DNA of 64,000 nucleotides from Litoditis marina (taxonomy: Eukaryota > Nematoda > Chromadorea > Rhabditida > Rhabditidae). Both the position numbers and the translations under genes were made by a program. Below the pieces are notes generated by a model. That model was not told the DNA's origin. It did no database searches and worked only from the letters and a program-made list of their open reading frames with translations. Below are positions 61,532 through 64,000 of this stretch, piece by piece; positions within the stretch are counted from its first letter, which is position 1, and each line of letters begins with the position of its first letter. The stretch covers positions 14,981,634 through 15,045,633 of the forward strand of contig OZ038435.1 of the NCBI GenBank assembly GCA_964036275.1, written 5' to 3'.

Positions 61532-62879
61532 ATACTGTGAAAGCTGATCAAACGACAACCAGGATATGATCACTTACACTAATACATTATGGTTTAGTTA
61601 CACTAATACATTATGGTTAAGTTTCCCTCTACGGACCCCTCTCTACGGATACTTGAATGTGATCATTGTCTTGGTTGTAAATGTATGAATAAAAGTAACA
61701 CACGGCTGAAATAGTTGCCGTAAAAGATTAATTATTATTATATTACTCTGTACATATCTCGTACTCATTGATACATTTGTTTTGTGAATAAAGTTTCCAA
61801 AAATGACATTGTTATTGAAACAAACTATTCCGCAGTTCTCAACTAGTGACGCATGTCCTCAGAGAATCATCGGCAGTACGACATTCACAGAATGAACTTT
61901 TCCGTTGATTGCTACGGAAATAAAATTAAAAACAAAATTAAGAAAAAGTTTAAATCACGATGACAACTCTCTGAAGGTTTCCTAGTTGTCTGGTGTATTT
62001 TGGTTCACATTTCTCATTCGTCTAACATACAAATTGTTCCGAAGGACTATGTTATATGTTGTATCGCTAATATTACAAGTTTTGACACCAATATGAAATA
62101 TATTGAGTTACACTAATACATTATGGTTAACGTGCTAACTATAACTAACTAACTATAGTGCGTAGTATAGTGTAAACTATAGTGCGTGCCAAATTTGTGA
62201 AATATTCGCCTCATGTGAGAGTCAAACCGGGGCCAAAAGTTTGGCAAGCGCGGAAGCTCACTATTCAGCTGGACCTATAGTAATGTTATGGACGAATCGT
62301 ATTTATCACATTACACAGCACAAAGTAATATACACAGTAGTTTTATGAAGGAAAGGTCCAAGACCTCACAAACAACTGCTGCTACAAAGATCTGTGGTAT
62401 GTATGATGATCACCGCCTCGTAACTTAGCGAAGTGAATGAATAAGTATGAAATTTGAATATGAAATACCCCCGCCTTTCTTCAAGCTACAACTATATTAT
62501 ATCTATTCAGATACCTTCTGTAAACTACTACAGTACATCAGATGTTCTGTTCACTCATTCAAACTTGACATCGCTCTTTTTATTGAGTACTAGAATAGCT
62601 CATCAAACAGTTGTACGAAATATAGGTTACAATTATTTTTTGTGCGTTAGAGAAAGTGTGATGTACGGAATCAATTAACCATTTCAAAATTAGAGCCATA
62701 TTTACGAGAATTCCGTTTTCATTTAAGACATCCCATATCCATATGAGAACGGCTTTCTTGTCGTAACATAACTCTTGGTTTCCATTTTTCAATAAGTTCC
62801 GATGTAAATTTCGCCTGTGTAAGCGTATTTTCCAACACTTCTTCTAATGGGAATAGAAAACTTCTTGGAACCTCGCTCA
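61532..62879. other. Intergenic with short repeats
   Basis: TACACTAATACATTATGGTT occurs twice at 61578-61617 and again at about 62107. A possible sixth R3 fragment (-) is at 62185-62290. A retroposon 3' end related to 30195-30310 lies at 62345-62475 (+). No gene was recognised. Confidence 0.5.
62345..62475 (+). mobile_element. 3'-end fragment of the retroposon seen at 30195
   Basis: Shares the AAGATCTGTG-like and CACCGCCTCGTAAC stretches and the AATATGAAAT tail with the minus-strand copy at 30195-30310. Truncated at its 5' side. Confidence 0.65.
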
Positions 62880-64000
62880 ATCGCGCGCAGCGCGAAGCGC
62901 TGTGCGAGATTTGTCTTTGGTCCGGCTAATGCGCGCTTTCATTTTTTTAGTTCACTCTCAAAAAGGTCCAATTGTGCAAATCAAAACTTTTTATGATTTG
63001 CTGATTTTCTATGGCACATATACAAGCTATATTCAAAATGTGAACGAAATTGATTAAGTTCGAGCCGAGTTATGACGTTATGCGCTTCATGCAGACCGCC
63101 AACTTCCGCCGTGTATCTGTCTGTCTGTCTGTGTTGGTGCGCACTCCTGGGAAATTTTTATGTGTGAACCGATTTGACTGAAAATTTGGGACACGATAGA
63201 TATCCCACTCAAACCTTGGGGGCGCAAACTTTTTTTCGAAAAAAATCATTTTTCATTAAGTTATAGGTCTTTGAAAATGTCTCTGCGTCTCTTCATTTCG
63301 TGCACTCTCTCGTTCTCTCTGTCGCGGTAAATCAAATTGCGTTATAACTCAGCTCAGTCCTAACCAATTCAAGTAAAATTTGGAGTATGATACCACGACA
63401 TGAACTGACATTGATTCAGATGTAAGTCTTCTACTGATGACGTCATCGAGGATTCTGGAGCTCGGATGACGTCATAATCGAAAAGTGCAAAGTTGATGTC
63501 ACATATATTTTCAAATGATGTTTATATCTTAGGAAGGGTCAATTAACGGTAAAACTCAATCTAAGAGTGACGTATTCTGGGATTCTGGAGACCAGATGAC
63601 GTCATTTTTGAAAAGTGCAAAGTTGACGTCACATATTATTTCAAATGCTGAAAATATCTCAAAAATGGTATATTAACGATGAAACTTTATCTAAATATGA
63701 CTTATTCTGGAATTCAGAAGACCAGATGACGTCAACTTTTGAAAAAATTGACGTGAAATATGTTTTCGAATGCTGAAAGTTTCTTAAAAATGGTCAATTC
63801 ACGATGAAACTTCATTCAAACATGACGTATTCTGGGAATCTGAAGGGCAGATAAAGTAAGTTTCCAGAACTGCAATGTTGACGTCATATTTTTTTCGAAT
63901 GATGGTAATACTTGACAAGTCATTCATTAAGAAAACAATTTTATCTGCACCGTACAGATCAAACCACATACCTACGGCATGTGTACAAAAAGAGAAAAAT
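62880..64000 (+). repeat. Dispersed repeat family R1, copy 2 (cut by window end)
   Basis: Same head (CGCGCAGCGCGAAGCGCTG), middle and end as 19032-20220. It has only two full 130-bp units (GTTGATGTCA at about 63491 and GTTGACGTCA at about 63621) where copy 1 has four. A GTCT tetranucleotide run is at about 63116. Confidence 0.85.

Overview
The window looks like nuclear DNA of a nematode close to Caenorhabditis. It is AT-rich. Genes are split by introns with GTRAGT-like donors and TTTTCAG-like acceptors. Two tandem copies encode a seven-transmembrane chemoreceptor of the Str superfamily, most like class d (srd), whose ATG sits directly behind an acceptor, as expected for spliced-leader trans-splicing. 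No bacterial operons, rRNA genes or CRISPR arrays were seen.

Layout. 1-14398: a satellite with a 167-bp monomer, head-to-tail in + orientation to 9260 and inverted from 9261. Private variants mirror exactly about one axis, so 5056-8955 and 10499-14398 are arms of a very young palindrome. 14676-18568: a 12-exon gene in perfect phase (about 440 aa, family not recognised). 19032-20731: a dispersed repeat carrying a 130-bp tandem array rich in TGACGTCA, followed by a 511-bp foldback element. 22033-23128: candidate exons of an unrecognised gene. 25441-28483: a decayed Ty3/gypsy-like LTR retrotransposon with 237-bp LTRs, a 5-bp target duplication and no reverse transcriptase. 29514-43723: a long gene for a P-loop GTPase-like protein. 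Its N-terminal exons are partly triplicated, and its 5' part holds many insertions: a 5'-truncated retroposon with a 7-bp target duplication, an AAT microsatellite, a 1.37-kb TIR element, a 685-bp foldback element and a GGGACGA minisatellite. 43.8-50.6 kb: repeats, candidate exons and one stray satellite monomer. 50654-55553: an intact srd-like gene (314 aa). 57820-61143: its tandem paralog, now a pseudogene with one exon lost and a nonsense codon. 62880-64000: a second copy of the 19-kb dispersed repeat, cut by the window end.

The genes do not form a pathway. The main story is repeat-driven remodelling: a satellite palindrome, partial exon duplications, a chemoreceptor duplication that decayed, and a tRNA-like dispersed family clustered in and around the receptor genes. 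Exon models were hand-built from splice motifs and reading phase. No database search was possible, so names rest on recognised motifs only.
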